The position numbers were made by a program, and so were the translations under genes. From Muricoccus pecuniae (GTDB taxonomy: Bacteria; Pseudomonadota; Alphaproteobacteria; Acetobacterales; Acetobacteraceae): a stretch of 33,049 nt of DNA. The notes below the pieces were generated by a model. That model did no database searches and was not told where the DNA came from. It worked only from the letters and a program-made list of their open reading frames with translations. Numbering within the stretch: the stretch's first letter is position 1; each line of letters begins with the position of its first letter. Of this stretch, positions 8,122-15,454 are shown piece after piece. Location: contig NZ_JACIJD010000029.1 of the NCBI RefSeq assembly GCF_014199205.1, positions 1 through 33,049 of the forward strand, in the 5' to 3' direction.

Positions 8122-8222
8122 GGGCGGAGAGGTGCCACTTCCCGCGCCCCGGGGCAACGGAGGCGTTGCGACAGATTGTCGCATTCGCCCGCGCCGCGCG
8201 CCGAACCCTGCCCGGAAGGGGC
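8122..8222. promoter_or_regulatory. intergenic region with perfect palindrome, likely upstream region of the mltB series
   Basis: This 101-bp gap separates the LpxR-like gene from mltB, both on the minus strand. It holds a perfect inverted repeat at 8167-8183: TGCGACA, spacer GAT, TGTCGCA. On the minus strand no T-run follows the hairpin, so a classical terminator is unlikely. An operator for the downstream eight-gene series or a weak terminator for the LpxR-like gene are both possible. No -35/-10 pair could be assigned with confidence. Confidence 0.4.
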
Positions 8223-9209
8223 CTAGAAGCGGAAGGACACGCTCAGGGAGCCGAAGGACTGCCGCCCGCGCTGGCCGTAGAACTCCTCCGTCCGGAGCAC
8301 GTGGGTGTAGGCGAAGCGCACCCCGCGCCAGAGGACCGCGGCGCCGGCCTGGGCATCCGCCACCAGCAGGCGCTTGTCGACGCTCGGCCCGTCCCGCCAG
8401 GTGTTGCCGTCGAGGAAGATGTCGCGCGCGACGGCGCGGCCCTCGGCCCCGGCGAAGACGTACCAGCCGAAGTCCTGCCGCGGCTGGAAGAAGCCGGAGC
8501 CCGCGAGGGCCGGGCGGATGCGGACCGGCCCCCAGTCCGCCTCCAGCCCGTCGCCGATGCGGAGCAGCGCCCCCGCCGCGGCGTAGGTCTGCACGTTCCC
8601 GACCGCGCCGGAGAGCACGGGGATGGCCTCCGCGGCCAGCCCGCCGCCGAGCGGGGTGCCGAGCGGGATGCGCCAGCGACGCTCCAGCAATAGCGTCGCC
8701 GCCGGCTCGTCCTTCAGCTGGCGATCCCAGCCCTCGGCGTTCTTGATGTTCAGGAGGTCGTGGTAGTTGTTCTGCACGAACTCCCCGAGCGCGGAGGGGC
8801 CGACCACGCCGAGCTGCACCTCGGCCAGGGTCTGGGTGCGCTCCGTGGTCCGCACCAGGCTCGCCGCGCCGTAGAGATAGCCCGCATAGGGGCGGTCCCG
8901 CGGGTCCGGGATGCGGCGGGTCTTGTCCTCGGGGGTGAAGAAGTTCTGCCCGAAGGACAGGCCCCAGCGGAGGGCGCCCGGGCCGGTAAGGGAGGAGAGG
9001 CCGCGGTCCAGCGCGTCCAGCGGCCAGGGCAGGTCGGCCGAGGGGGAGCGCCAGGTGAGCAGCAGCCCGTTCGTGTAGTAGCGGTCCGAGCCGCCGAAGA
9101 GGTCGTTCTCCACGGTCAGGCTCAGCGTGCCGCGGGGGTCCGGCGTCTCCTGGGCGAGAGCGGGCGCGGCGTGCACCAGGATGAGGAGCAGAGTGGCCGT
9201 CCGGCGCAT
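8223..9209 (-). CDS. LpxR-like outer-membrane lipid A deacylase (DUF2219)
   Basis: This 328-residue outer-membrane protein has a signal peptide cleaved near AHAAPALAQ-E and ends in FRF, with the terminal aromatic residue used for beta-barrel assembly. It matches the LpxR/DUF2219 family, whose known member removes the 3'-acyloxyacyl chain of lipid A in a calcium-dependent way. The active-site signature is visible: VENDLF (Asn35, Asp36), YYTNG (Thr46) and NNYHDLLN (His150) followed by GWDRQL. The ATG at 9209 has an AAGGGA ribosome site about six bases upstream. Its substrate in this organism is inferred, since lipid A in this group can differ from the enteric type. It stands alone, divergent from tRNA-Ser. 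Confidence 0.87.
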   Translation of the reverse strand: MRRTATLLLILVHAAPALAQETPDPRGTLSLTVENDLFGGSDRYYTNGLLLTWRSPSADLPWPLDALDRGLSSLTGPGALRWGLSFGQNFFTPEDKTRRIPDPRDRPYAGYLYGAASLVRTTERTQTLAEVQLGVVGPSALGEFVQNNYHDLLNIKNAEGWDRQLKDEPAATLLLERRWRIPLGTPLGGGLAAEAIPVLSGAVGNVQTYAAAGALLRIGDGLEADWGPVRIRPALAGSGFFQPRQDFGWYVFAGAEGRAVARDIFLDGNTWRDGPSVDKRLLVADAQAGAAVLWRGVRFAYTHVLRTEEFYGQRGRQSFGSLSVSFRF

Positions 9210-9268
9210 AGCGGTTCCCTTGTTCACGGAGGCGGTGTAACCCGGCCCCGCGGCGCCGTCGCGTCCCG

Positions 9269-9358
9269 GGATGGGTGGCAGAGCGGTCGATTGCTCCGGT
9301 CTTGAAAACCGGCGTGGGGGCAACCCCACCGTGGGTTCGAATCCCACCCCATCCGCCA
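9269..9358 (+). tRNA. tRNA-Ser (anticodon TGA)
   Basis: The 90-nt sequence folds as a class II tRNA. The acceptor stem GGATGGG pairs with CCCATCC, the discriminator is G and CCA is encoded. The anticodon stem-loop is CCGGT-CTTGAAA-ACCGG, giving anticodon TGA. A long variable arm (GTGGGG-CAA-CCCCAC region) typical of tRNA-Ser precedes the T arm GTGGG-TTCGAAT-CCCAC. Several open frames cross it but none is real. It lies between the divergent LpxR-like gene and nth. Confidence 0.97.
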
Positions 9359-9396
9359 GGCGGCAGCGACGGCCCTCCAGGCGCGTTCCTCTCCTC

Positions 9397-10107
9397 ATGC
9401 CCGTCCCTCGCCCATCCCTCGAAGCCGAGCGCCCAGCAAGGCCCGACAAGGCCCCCTTCGACTTCGACGAGGCCTTCCGCCGCCTGCGGGCCGCCCTCTC
9501 CGACCTCCCCAAGGCCGCGATGTTCGACCTGCGGGACCGCGGCTACGGATCGCCCTTCGAGCAACTCGTCGCCAGCCTCATCTCCGCCCGGACGCGCGAC
9601 GAGGTGACCACCCCCGTCTGCCTCCGCCTCTTCGCCGCCGCCCACACCCCGGCGGAGATGGCGGCGCTGGACGAGGAAACCCTCACCGGCCTGCTGCACG
9701 GGGCCACCTTCCCCGAGCCGAAGGCGCGCGACATCCTCGCCCTCTCCCGCCGCATCCTGGAGGAGCATGGCGGCGAGGTGCCGGACACGATGGAGGGGCT
9801 GACGGCCTTCCGCGGCGTCGGCCCGAAGATCGCGGCCCTGACGCTCGGCGTCGCCTTCGATCGCCCGGCCATCGCGGTGGACATCCATGTCCACCGCATC
9901 ACCAACCGCTGGGGCATCATCGCCGCGGCCACGCCCGAGCGCAGCATGGCCGCGCTGGAGGCCGTGCTGCCGCGCCGCTACTGGGTGGAGATCAACGAGC
10001 GGCTCGTCCCCTTCGGCAAGTTCGTCTGCACGGGGGAGCGGCCGCGCTGCTCCACCTGCCCCCTGCTGGACATGTGCCGGCAGGTGGGCGTGACCACGCA
10101 CCGTTGA
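9397..10107 (+). CDS. nth: endonuclease III family DNA glycosylase/AP lyase
   Basis: The protein belongs to the HhH-GPD glycosylases that remove oxidised pyrimidines and cut at abasic sites in base-excision repair. It has 236 residues. The helix-hairpin-helix TAFRGVGPK carries the catalytic Lys144 and VDIHVHR supplies Asp162. The 4Fe-4S cluster motif C-x6-C-x2-C-x5-C is complete at Cys211, 218, 221 and 227. The N-terminal 20 residues and the SARTRDEV segment in place of the usual SAQTTD depart from canonical Nth, so it is a divergent branch. Start: ATG at 9397. The frame is open further upstream through the tRNA, which cannot be coding. It begins 38 nt after tRNA-Ser. Confidence 0.88.
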   Translation: MPVPRPSLEAERPARPDKAPFDFDEAFRRLRAALSDLPKAAMFDLRDRGYGSPFEQLVASLISARTRDEVTTPVCLRLFAAAHTPAEMAALDEETLTGLLHGATFPEPKARDILALSRRILEEHGGEVPDTMEGLTAFRGVGPKIAALTLGVAFDRPAIAVDIHVHRITNRWGIIAAATPERSMAALEAVLPRRYWVEINERLVPFGKFVCTGERPRCSTCPLLDMCRQVGVTTHR

Positions 10108-10108
10108 T

Positions 10109-10161
10109 CGCCCGGGCGGTGGAGCCAGGTCCGTGCGCGCATGGGAGCCCTGGCCCGGGCG
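10109..10161 (+). terminator. possible hairpin after nth
   Basis: CGCCCGG (10109-10115) can pair with CCGGGCG (10155-10161), and inside it GCCAGG can pair with CCTGGC. There is no run of T after the hairpin, so a function as intrinsic terminator is uncertain. In such GC-rich DNA, stems of this size can arise by chance. Confidence 0.25.
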
Positions 10162-10186
10162 GGGCCGGCGGCGCTAAGATCGGACC

Positions 10187-10840
10187 GTGAACGCGCTCTC
10201 CCCGCTCCGCGCCCGCCTGCCGATCGAGGTGGTCTTCGACCTCGTCTGCCCCTGGTGCTTCCTCGGCACGCGCCGCCTGCGCCGCGCCCTGCGCGCCCGG
10301 CCGGAGATCGTGGCGGAGCTCATCTGGCGCCCCTTCCTGCTGAACCCGGAGCAGCCCGCCTCGGGGCGCGACCCATTCGCGCGCCGGCCCGGCGGGGCGG
10401 ACCGGGCAAGGCGCCTGCACGCGACTCTCTCCGAGATGGGCCGGGCCGAGGGCGTGCCCTTCCGCTTCGACCTCATCCACCGCACCCCGCCCTCGCTCGA
10501 CGCCCACCGCCTCGTTCGCCTGGCGGCCCGGCGCGGCGTAGCGGAGGAGATGGTGGACCGGCTCTTCCTCGCCCATTTCGCCGAGGGGCTGGACATCGCC
10601 GACCACGCCACCCTCGCCGGCATCGCGGGGGCGGCGGGGCTGGACCGCGCCGCCACCCGCCGCTTCCTCGCGGGGGATTCGGATGCCGAGGCGGTGCAGG
10701 CCGAGAACCTCCGCGCCCACCGGCTCGGCATCAACGGCGTGCCCTGCTTCGTGCTGGCGGGCGGCCACGCCATCGCCGGGGCGCAGGAGCCGGAGGTGCT
10801 GCAGCGCTTGCTCGACGTCGCGATCGCGGAGGCCGCGTGA
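10187..10840 (+). CDS. DsbA-family thioredoxin-fold oxidoreductase (FrnE-like)
   Basis: The 217-residue protein has the thioredoxin-fold DSBA domain with a CPWC active site (Cys21, Cys24) in DLVCPWCFLGTRRL, the form seen in FrnE and related cytoplasmic DsbA-like proteins. The later segment GINGVPCFVL carries the cis-proline. No signal peptide is present, so it is probably cytoplasmic, unlike true DsbA. FrnE-type proteins are linked to disulfide isomerisation and oxidative stress, but the substrate here is unknown. The start is GTG at 10187. The gene overlaps the DUF1194 gene by four bases (GTGA). Confidence 0.9.
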   Translation: MNALSPLRARLPIEVVFDLVCPWCFLGTRRLRRALRARPEIVAELIWRPFLLNPEQPASGRDPFARRPGGADRARRLHATLSEMGRAEGVPFRFDLIHRTPPSLDAHRLVRLAARRGVAEEMVDRLFLAHFAEGLDIADHATLAGIAGAAGLDRAATRRFLAGDSDAEAVQAENLRAHRLGINGVPCFVLAGGHAIAGAQEPEVLQRLLDVAIAEAA

Positions 10841-11520
10841 TCAGGCGGCGGGCGGCGCTCCTCCTCCCGCCCGCCCTCGCCTCGCATGCGGCCGCCCCTG
10901 AGGCCGTCGCGCAAGACGGGGCCGTGGACCTCCTGCTGGTGCTTGCCATCGACGCCTCCGGCAGCATCGACGCCGAGGAGTTCCGCCTCCAGCGCGAGGG
11001 CTGCGCGGAGGCGCTGACGCATCCTTCCGTCCTCTCGGCCATCGGCGCCGGGCCGCGGGCCGCGATCGGGATCGCGCTGGTCGAATGGGGCGCGCCGGGC
11101 GGCGCCGCGACGGTGGTGGGCTGGCACCGCGTGAGCGGCGCGGCCTCGGCCGGCGGCTTCGCTCGGGCGGTGGTGGAGGCGCCGCGCTCCCGACAGTCCT
11201 GGAACGCGATCGGGGACGCGCTGGACCACTCGGCCGCTCTCATCGCCGCCGCGCCCTGGGCCGCCACCGAGCGGGCGATCGACCTCTCCGGCGACGCGCC
11301 GGACATGCGGAGCCTGAACCCCGTCGGCATCGCGCGGGAGGCGGCGGCGGCGCAGGGCATCGTGGTGAACGCCCTGGCGATCGAGGGCGGCCGCCCCGGC
11401 CTCAGCCGCACCTATGAGGAGACGCTCATCGCGGGCGACGGCGCCTTCGTGATGACCGCCGAGAGCCGCGCCGACTTCGCCCGCGCGATGCGGGCGAAGC
11501 TCGTCCGGGAGATCGCCTAG
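10837..11520 (+). CDS. DUF1194 domain protein, secreted VWA-like
   Basis: This 227-residue protein has an N-terminal signal sequence (MIRRRAALLLPPALASHAAA) and a von Willebrand factor A-like fold. The metal-ion-dependent adhesion motif DASGS (Asp39, Ser41, Ser43) follows the LLLVLAI strand. It matches the DUF1194 family, which is common in alphaproteobacteria and has no established function. The start is GTG at 10837, overlapping the preceding stop, with a GGAG element upstream. Its TAG stop is part of the palindromic element that follows. Export with an adhesive or metal-binding role is inference. Confidence 0.88.
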   Translation: MIRRRAALLLPPALASHAAAPEAVAQDGAVDLLLVLAIDASGSIDAEEFRLQREGCAEALTHPSVLSAIGAGPRAAIGIALVEWGAPGGAATVVGWHRVSGAASAGGFARAVVEAPRSRQSWNAIGDALDHSAALIAAAPWAATERAIDLSGDAPDMRSLNPVGIAREAAAAQGIVVNALAIEGGRPGLSRTYEETLIAGDGAFVMTAESRADFARAMRAKLVREIA

Positions 11521-11623
11521 AGCGGTTTCCGTTCGCCATGGCTCACGGCAACCGCTCTAGCCCTTTGCTTTATCGCATTTTCCGAGCCGCCGGGTGTGTC
11601 CACCCGGCTTGAGAATGCTCTAG
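11517..11623. repeat. two-palindrome repeat element between convergent genes
   Basis: The element starts and ends with CTAG and has a third CTAG at 11557. The first half is an inverted repeat: CTAGAGCGGTT (11517-11527) against AACCGCTCTAG (11550-11560), with an inner CCGT/ACGG stem. The second half (about 11575-11619) is a longer imperfect hairpin around CCGGGTG-TGTC-CACCCGG, with outer arms GCATTTTC and GAGAATGC. The ctttgctttatcgcatttt linker and the CTAG boundaries resemble a palindromic repeat family I have seen in alphaproteobacterial genomes. The terminal CTAGs provide the TAG stop codons of both DUF1194 (11518-11520) and mfd (11622-11620). It may also act as a bidirectional terminator. 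Confidence 0.75.
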
Positions 11624-14600
11624 GCCGCCTTCGCCTGGCTCGCCACGCGCAGCAGCGCCTGGAGGATCTCCCGCGCCACCTTCACGCGCTGCGGCAGCTC
11701 CATCTCCCGCACCACGGCCAGCTTGTGGTCCGGCCGCAGCTTCACCGCGCCCTTCTGGGTGGCGACCCAGGCGACGAGCCCGCCGGGATTGGCGAAGTTG
11801 TTGCGGCGGAAGGAGAGCACCACGCCCTTGGGCCCGGCATCCAGCTTCTCCACCCCGGCCTCGCGGCACATGCGCTTGATGGAGACGACCTGGAGAAGGT
11901 TCTCCACCTCCTCCGGGATCGGGCCGAAGCGGTCGGCCAGCTCCGCCGCCATCGCCTCCAGCTCCGCCTCGTTCGCGAGCCCGCCGATGCGGCGATAGAG
12001 GCCGAGGCGCACGGGGAGGTCGCGCACATAGTCCTCGGGGATGAGGACGGGCAGGCCGAGATTGATGTTGGGCGTCCAGTCCCGGTCCGGCGCCTCGCCC
12101 TTCCCGCCCTTGCCGCGCTGGCGGTTGCGGATGTCCTGCACCGCGTCCTCCAGCATCTGCTGGTAGAGCTCGATGCCGACCTCGCGCACATGGCCGGACT
12201 GCTCGTCGCCCAGCAGGTTCCCCGCGCCGCGGATGTCGAGGTCGTGGGAGGCCAGGGTGAAGCCGGCGCCGAGGTTGTCGAGCGTCTGCATCACCTCCAG
12301 CCGCTTCTGCGCGGCCGCCGAGAGGCGGTGCGACTGCGGCCAAGTGAAATAGGCGTAGCCCCGCAGCTTCCCGCGCCCGACGCGGCCGCGGAGCTGGTAG
12401 AGCCCGGCGAGGCCGAACATGTCGGCGCGGTGAATCAGCAGCGTGTTCACCGCGGGCATATCCAACCCGCTCTCCACGATATTGGTCGAGAGGAGGATGT
12501 CGTACTTGCCGTCGCCGAACTCGGTCATGACGCGTTCGAGCTCGGTCGGCGTCAGCCGCCCGTGCGCCTGGGCGACGCGGATGTCCGGCACGATCTCCGA
12601 GAGCCGGGTGGCGACCTTCGGTAGGTCCTCCAGCCGGGGCACGACGCAGAAAACCTGGCCCCCGCGGAAGCGCTCGCGCTGGATCGCCTCGCGGATCACG
12701 ACGCTGTCCCAGGGCATGATGAAGGTGCGGACGGCGAGCCTGTCCACCGGCGGCGTCGCGATCACGCTCATCTCCCGCACGCCGGAGAGGGCGAGCTGGA
12801 GGGTGCGCGGGATGGGGGTGGCCGTCAGCGTCAGCACGTGGACATCGGCCTTGAGCGACTTCAGCCGCTCCTTGTGCGCAACGCCGAAATGCTGCTCCTC
12901 GTCCACGATGACGAGGCCGAGATCGGCGAACTCAACGCCCTTGGCGAGGATGGCATGGGTGCCGACCACGATGTTGATCGTGCCGTCCTTCAGCCCCGCC
13001 TTCACCGCCGCCTGCTCCTTCGGCGTCACCATGCGCGAGAGCTGGGCGACCTGGACGGGCAGCCCCTCGAACCGGCGGGAGAAGTTGCGGAAGTGCTGGC
13101 GGGAGAGAAGCGTGGTTGGCACGACGACCGCCACCTGCGCGCCCGTCATCGCCACGACGAAGGCGGCGCGCAGCGCGACCTCGGTCTTGCCGAAGCCGAC
13201 ATCGCCGCAGATCAGCCGATCCATCGGCTTGCCGGCGGAGAGGTCCTCCAGCACGTCGGAGATGGCGCGGAGCTGGTCCTCCGTCTCGGCGAAGGGGAAG
13301 CGGGCGCAGAACTCGTCCCAGGCGCCCTCGGGCGGGGTGGCCAGCACCCCCTCCTTCGTCTGGCGCTCGGCGGCGGTGCGGATGAGTTGCGCCGCCATGT
13401 CCTGGATGCGCGACTTCGCCTTCGCCTTGCGGTTCTGCCAGGAGACGCCGCCGAGCTTGTCGAGCGCGACCCCCGCGGCGTCGCTGCCGAAGCGTGTCAG
13501 AACCTCGATGTTCTCGACGGGGAGGAAGAGCTTGTCCCCGCCCTCGTAGAGCAGGCGGAGGCAGTCATGCGGGGCGCCGCCGGCATCCAGGGTCTGCAGC
13601 CCGTCATAGCGGCCGATGCCGTGGTCGGCATGGACGACGAGGTCGCCCTCCTCGATCTCGGTCGCGTCCGCGATGAACTGGTCCGCGCGCTTGCGGCGGC
13701 GGGGCGGGCGGGCGATGCGGTCGCCCAGCAGGTCCTGCTCGCCGGTGACGGAGATGCCGGGCTCGCCGTCACCGCCAGGGGCACCGATGAAGCCGCGCTC
13801 CAGCCCCCAGACCGCCAGCCCGACCACGCCGGGCGGCAGCCTCTGCACGCCGGGCCAGTCCTCCACCACCTGGGTCGGGACATCAGCCTCGCGCAGGAGG
13901 TTGGCCAGCCGGTCGCGGGAGCCGCGGGTCCAGCCGGCGAGCACGGTGCGCCGGCCCTGCCCCGCCATGGCGCGGGCGTGCTCGTGGAAGGCCTGGAAGA
14001 CGTTGCCGCCGGCCTGCCGCACCTCGGTGAACAGGCGCCCCTGGCGGCCCCCGGCCTCGATTCCCTCCCCGCCCTCGGGCTTGCCGAAGGGGTTGAAGCG
14101 AAGCACCGGGCCGGTGGCGAGCATCCGGTCCCAGCCGCGGCGGTCGAGGTAGAGGCGACGCGGCGGGGCCGGGCGGTAGGGCACCTCCCCCTCGCGCGGG
14201 GGCAGGCGGCGGGCCTCGTAATGGTCCTCGATCATCTCCAGCCGGGCGTCCAGCGCGTCCTCGGCCTGGTGGTCGAGGCTGGTGGAGGCCGGGCCGAGAT
14301 AGTCGAGCAGGGTCTCCATGCTCTCGTGGAACAGCCCGGCCCAGTGCTCCATCCCGGGATGGCGCTGGCCGGCGGAGACGCTGACATAGAGGGGATCGTC
14401 CCCGGCCGCCGGGCCGAAGAGCTCGCGGTACTCTGTCCGGAAGCGGGTGATGGAGTCGCGGTCGAGGAAGACCTCGCCCATCGGGCGCAGCCACAATTCC
14501 CCCAACGCCTCGCCGCTGCGCTGCGTGCCCGTGTCGAAGCGGCGGAGGCTCTCGATCTCGTCGCCGAAGAGGTCCAGCCGCACGGGGTCGGGCTCGCCGG

Positions 14601-15090
14601 CGGGGTAGAGGTCGATGATGCCGCCGCGGACCGCGTACTCGCCGGGCTCCATCACCGTCCCGGCGCGGCCGTAGCCATTGGCCTCCAGGAAGGCGAGGAG
14701 CTTGTCGGGATCCGTCCGCCCGCCCTTGGCCAGCCGCATCGTGGCCCCGGCGAAGACGGCGCGGGGCGGCACCTTCTGGACGAGGGCGTTGACGGTGGTC
14801 AGCACGATGCGCGGGCGCTTCGCCTCCTCCATCAAGCGGGTGAGGGTCGCCACGCGCTCGGCGGTGATCTCGGGATTGGGCGAGACGCGGTCGTAGGGAA
14901 GGCAGTCCCAGGCGGGGAAGGTCAGGACCTCGGCCCCTGGCGCGAGGAAGGCCAGGGCGTCCGCCATGCGCTGCATCCGGGCATCGTCCCGGCACACATG
15001 CAGGACGGCGCCCGCCTCCTCCGCCCGGCGGCGGGCGACGAGCAGGCCGTCATAGCCCTCGGGCGCGCCATAGACCTCTAGTCCAGCCAT
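11620..15090 (-). CDS. mfd: transcription-repair coupling factor
   Basis: Mfd removes RNA polymerase stalled at DNA lesions and recruits UvrA. The 1156-residue length is normal. An N-terminal UvrB-like region (AWDCLPYDRVSPN) is followed by the RNA polymerase-interaction domain (DLVVHADHGIGRYDGL). The RecG-like translocase carries Walker A GDVGFGKTE near residue 628, DEEQHFG near 730 and TATPIPRTL. The helicase C-terminal part contains QLRGRVGRGKLRGYAYF, and the autoinhibitory D7 domain follows. The ATG directly follows the sdhE stop (TGAATG), so the two are coupled. The stop codon lies in the repeat element. Confidence 0.97.
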   Translation of the reverse strand: MAGLEVYGAPEGYDGLLVARRRAEEAGAVLHVCRDDARMQRMADALAFLAPGAEVLTFPAWDCLPYDRVSPNPEITAERVATLTRLMEEAKRPRIVLTTVNALVQKVPPRAVFAGATMRLAKGGRTDPDKLLAFLEANGYGRAGTVMEPGEYAVRGGIIDLYPAGEPDPVRLDLFGDEIESLRRFDTGTQRSGEALGELWLRPMGEVFLDRDSITRFRTEYRELFGPAAGDDPLYVSVSAGQRHPGMEHWAGLFHESMETLLDYLGPASTSLDHQAEDALDARLEMIEDHYEARRLPPREGEVPYRPAPPRRLYLDRRGWDRMLATGPVLRFNPFGKPEGGEGIEAGGRQGRLFTEVRQAGGNVFQAFHEHARAMAGQGRRTVLAGWTRGSRDRLANLLREADVPTQVVEDWPGVQRLPPGVVGLAVWGLERGFIGAPGGDGEPGISVTGEQDLLGDRIARPPRRRKRADQFIADATEIEEGDLVVHADHGIGRYDGLQTLDAGGAPHDCLRLLYEGGDKLFLPVENIEVLTRFGSDAAGVALDKLGGVSWQNRKAKAKSRIQDMAAQLIRTAAERQTKEGVLATPPEGAWDEFCARFPFAETEDQLRAISDVLEDLSAGKPMDRLICGDVGFGKTEVALRAAFVVAMTGAQVAVVVPTTLLSRQHFRNFSRRFEGLPVQVAQLSRMVTPKEQAAVKAGLKDGTINIVVGTHAILAKGVEFADLGLVIVDEEQHFGVAHKERLKSLKADVHVLTLTATPIPRTLQLALSGVREMSVIATPPVDRLAVRTFIMPWDSVVIREAIQRERFRGGQVFCVVPRLEDLPKVATRLSEIVPDIRVAQAHGRLTPTELERVMTEFGDGKYDILLSTNIVESGLDMPAVNTLLIHRADMFGLAGLYQLRGRVGRGKLRGYAYFTWPQSHRLSAAAQKRLEVMQTLDNLGAGFTLASHDLDIRGAGNLLGDEQSGHVREVGIELYQQMLEDAVQDIRNRQRGKGGKGEAPDRDWTPNINLGLPVLIPEDYVRDLPVRLGLYRRIGGLANEAELEAMAAELADRFGPIPEEVENLLQVVSIKRMCREAGVEKLDAGPKGVVLSFRRNNFANPGGLVAWVATQKGAVKLRPDHKLAVVREMELPQRVKVAREILQALLRVASQAKAA

Positions 15091-15435
15091 TCAGGGATTC
15101 CGCATCTCATCGGGGATGCCGGCACCGGGCGCGGCGCTGGCTTCCATCAATCGCATCATCATGGGGGTGCGGAGGTCCTCCGGCACCGGGCGGCGGCCGG
15201 AGAGCCAGTCCGTCAGGTCCACATCCGGCAGTTCCAGCAGCGCCTCGACCTCGTCCAGCTCCTCCTCGGAGAAGGATTCGATCCGCCGCGACACGAAGCC
15301 CCCGATCAGCAGGTCCGTCTCCTTCGTGCCGCGATGGCTCGCCCGGAAGATCAAACGCCGCCGCCTCGGGGAGAGTTCGTCCTGGTCGTCATCCATGTCG
15401 CGGGCCCCGTTCGGCTTCTGTTCGTGGCGTGCCAT
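15091..15435 (-). CDS. sdhE: FAD assembly factor SdhE
   Basis: SdhE promotes covalent attachment of FAD to the succinate dehydrogenase flavoprotein. The 114-residue product carries the diagnostic RGTKETD motif (Arg35-Gly36 to Asp41) within FRASHRGTKETDLLIGGF, and the acidic EEELDEVEALLELPDVDLTDWL helix region. An N-terminal extension of about 25 residues precedes the conserved core. I start at the ATG at 15435, with GGCGG five bases upstream; an ATG at 15396 would give a shorter, more typical protein. The sdhE-mfd-recG neighbourhood is common in alphaproteobacteria. It is divergent from recG with only 19 bp between starts. Confidence 0.92.
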   Translation of the reverse strand: MARHEQKPNGARDMDDDQDELSPRRRRLIFRASHRGTKETDLLIGGFVSRRIESFSEEELDEVEALLELPDVDLTDWLSGRRPVPEDLRTPMMMRLMEASAAPGAGIPDEMRNP

Positions 15436-15454
15436 ATAGCCGCCAGCAGAGATC

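Noticed and set aside
9271-9396. Upstream extension of nth through the tRNA-Ser
   Set aside because: The DNA is a well-folded tRNA gene; the ATG at 9397 gives a complete nth.
7147-10101. A 984-codon frame ending as mltB and starting in nth
   Set aside because: It crosses tRNA-Ser and reads the LpxR-like gene in the wrong frame; only the last 324 codons are the real mltB with a signal peptide.
10141-10836. N-terminal extension of the DUF1194 frame over the DsbA-like gene
   Set aside because: It is another frame of the oxidoreductase gene; the GTGA overlap and signal peptide place the start at 10837.
12838-15081. 747-codon open frame antisense to mfd
   Set aside because: Long antisense frames are expected at this GC content; mfd is complete and canonical on the other strand.
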